Shown here: piece after piece, positions 62,601-64,000 of the stretch | How positions within the stretch are numbered: the stretch's first letter is position 1 | How the letters are laid out: every line of letters starts with the position of its first letter | NCBI RefSeq assembly: GCF_002865645.1 | Contig: NW_020194519.1 | Coordinates: 64,573-128,572 of the forward strand | Length of the DNA: 64,000 nt | Direction of reading: 5' to 3' | Origin: Hyaloscypha bicolor E | Taxonomy: Eukaryota; Ascomycota; Leotiomycetes; Helotiales; Hyaloscyphaceae | Position numbers and translations under genes: made by a program | Notes under the pieces: model-generated | Seen by the model: the letters and a program-made list of their open reading frames with translations, nothing else | Databases searched by the model: none | Told to the model about the DNA's origin: nothing

Positions 62601-63211
62601 AGTCATCTGCATGTGCACGTGCCGAATACATGAGCACCAGTCCGTAATAATATGGTTGACGGGAATGTGGGTGCGAAAGAGGGTTTCAAAAAATCACCGA
62701 CACCTTCCCCTCCAGTTCTGCCATGCTACACAAAGAAGTTTATGGGAATAATGTTGCTGATTTTGATTTTTGGTTGGTCAAAATAACCTCCGCTTCACAA
62801 GGGACTGTCGATAATATCTTGAAACCTCGTTTGGCACAGAAGGTACAATGTCATCCACCAACGTTTCAGAGTGGTTTAACCGGATGGTGAAACAAAGTTG
62901 ATGTACAAAGGTATACCCGCCTTCCTAATACAGCGCATACTCGGTTTCAAGGAAAAGGGGTAGCCTATCAAAATCCCAATTTTGGGGAGGTATTGTACAG
63001 AGGCTAGGTTCTGCTCACCCGTTAGCAATAAGCTCATATTCGCATCGTCAGATAAGAACCAGGATGCCCACTTTAGAAGATGGCTCAGATTTTGAATTCG
63101 TATACAATCAAGCTGATTATTTTTCACCCCCCAACACAATCCCTACACCCATCTTGACCGATTCTCGCCTTCAGAAGTAACTATAATCACTTGTGCGTCG
63201 CACAGAATACC
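62601..63211. other. Intergenic, no gene recognised
   Basis: An 87-codon minus frame (62876-63139) has no known motif. Nothing else is apparent. Confidence 0.4.
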
Positions 63212-63758
63212 ATGGCCAAAGGAGACAGCGCATCGGAGCGCATGCAAGAGGACCAGCAGTTGATGCAGAGGCTCGGGATCTACCCCGTTTATAAAGATGA
63301 AGCTTTTCCAGTACATCTTTCCCACACGTTTGAGCAAGTCAAAGAATCTAGAAGATTCGAGTACTTGACCTATACGACGGATGCTTCTTGGGAATCTCCG
63401 CATCATTTGGTTTGGCGAAAAGAGACGAAATGCCGTGCGAAAAGGATTGCAGATACCGCTGCAAAGCTCAAAGAGGAGACAGTGAACGAGATGGAATGGC
63501 GACTCCGCATAGAGGAGCTGGTGTTGTTTCGGTTCAGGGTCGAGAGCGAGTGGTAAGGTAAACTCCACTCTCGCATCTTTAAGTTCTAACCCGTTCAGCC
63601 CGGATTGTTCCTCCGAGACTCGTCCTAGAAGACGGTGGAGATCGGACGTAGAGGCGATAATCAGAGGCCCCAGCCTAATCGCCAAAAATCTGGAGGATAG
63701 ACGAAGAAATCGGGAACCATGTATATGTGGTCCAGAGGCAAGAGAAATGAGCTTGTAG
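63212..63758 (+). CDS. Hypothetical small two-exon protein
   Basis: The ATG at 63212 has a good context (ATACCATGG). Exon 1 (63212-63552) and exon 2 (63599-63758) are joined by a 46-base intron (GTAAGG to TTCAG) and give 166 residues. The sequence is charged and helical (RFEYLTYTTDASWESPHHLV, KCRAKRIADTAAKLKEETVN) and ends with CPDCSSE and EPCICGPEA. The cysteine pairs are compatible with a small metal site. I do not recognise the family; it could be the C-terminal part of a larger fungal protein whose upstream exons are lost. The minus-strand frame over the same bases is its shadow. Confidence 0.55.
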
Positions 63759-64000
63759 GTCGCAGCTATACCCTGATATCTTTGTAAGATCTTACCGCTA
63801 ATCCATTTTCGTGTGAAGAGACGGTGTCAAGCTAAATACGATCTTTTCGAGCCGAGCAGACGAAATGATTCTTTATGTTTCATCGAAAACAGAACAAGAA
63901 AAATTTCCTGAAAGGTCGAAGCTGCGTAAGAGGCGACCAGATCGAATCCTAGGGTTCCAGCACACTGATCAATTCGATCACCGACTCGATGAAATTGCTT

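Noticed and set aside
63143..63685. A 180-codon minus-strand frame
   Set aside because: It is antisense to the two-exon plus gene, which has consistent splice sites and a better start.

Overview
The window looks like nuclear DNA of a filamentous ascomycete. Genes carry short GT-AG introns (about 50-100 bases) with TGCTAAC-like branch points. The families are typically fungal (Ssd1, But2, Clr5-ankyrin, Zn2Cys6, NACHT-ankyrin, FunK1, DUF6594). Several AT-rich blocks carry the C-to-T/G-to-A signature of repeat-induced point mutation (RIP). A helotialean (Leotiomycetes) origin is my guess and is not proven here.

Layout. Bases 1-27,000 are mostly housekeeping and gene-dense: a hairpin MITE, a broken But2-type secreted-protein gene, a GH16 glucanase, GLE1 and SSD1 as a divergent pair, a secreted ferritin-like protein, a class 1A dihydroorotate dehydrogenase, NADP-glutamate dehydrogenase with a long upstream region holding a 66-base poly-C run, an aldo-keto reductase and a small Lsb1-like protein. 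From about 27,500 the window becomes a repeat-rich accessory compartment. It holds a CorA remnant cut by a MITE, a DUF6594 gene, a retropepsin-like gene with a frameshift, a Clr5-ankyrin gene, a 2.2-kb thymine-depleted tract, RIP-eroded AT-rich blocks, and relics of a membrane protein, an alpha/beta hydrolase and an FHA domain. Set in this compartment is one intact intronless 3.5-kb gene (42,726-46,217). It encodes a 1163-residue fusion of a methyltransferase, an FAD oxidase, a phosphomevalonate-kinase-like P-loop kinase and an adenine-phosphoribosyltransferase-like domain. Next come an SDR gene, a Zn2Cys6 regulator broken by a hAT element, and a large NACHT-ankyrin (fungal NLR) pseudogene interrupted by a hAT element and a solo LTR and bounded at its 5' end by a TA-flanked DNA transposon. 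A FunK1 kinase relic and a small two-exon gene end the window.

Most notable points: (1) the thymine-depleted island, whose pattern (loss of T, gain of A on one strand) is not that of RIP; (2) the four-domain fusion enzyme, which reads like a one-polypeptide pathway for a purine-derived or isoprenoid-like metabolite; (3) two introns of SSD1 that are related to each other at both ends, as introner-like elements would be, one of them swollen to 1.08 kb; (4) an NLR gene hit by several classes of mobile element, with target-site duplications still readable.

All exon boundaries were derived by eye from splice signals, reading frame and family motifs. No tRNA, rRNA or CRISPR array was recognised.
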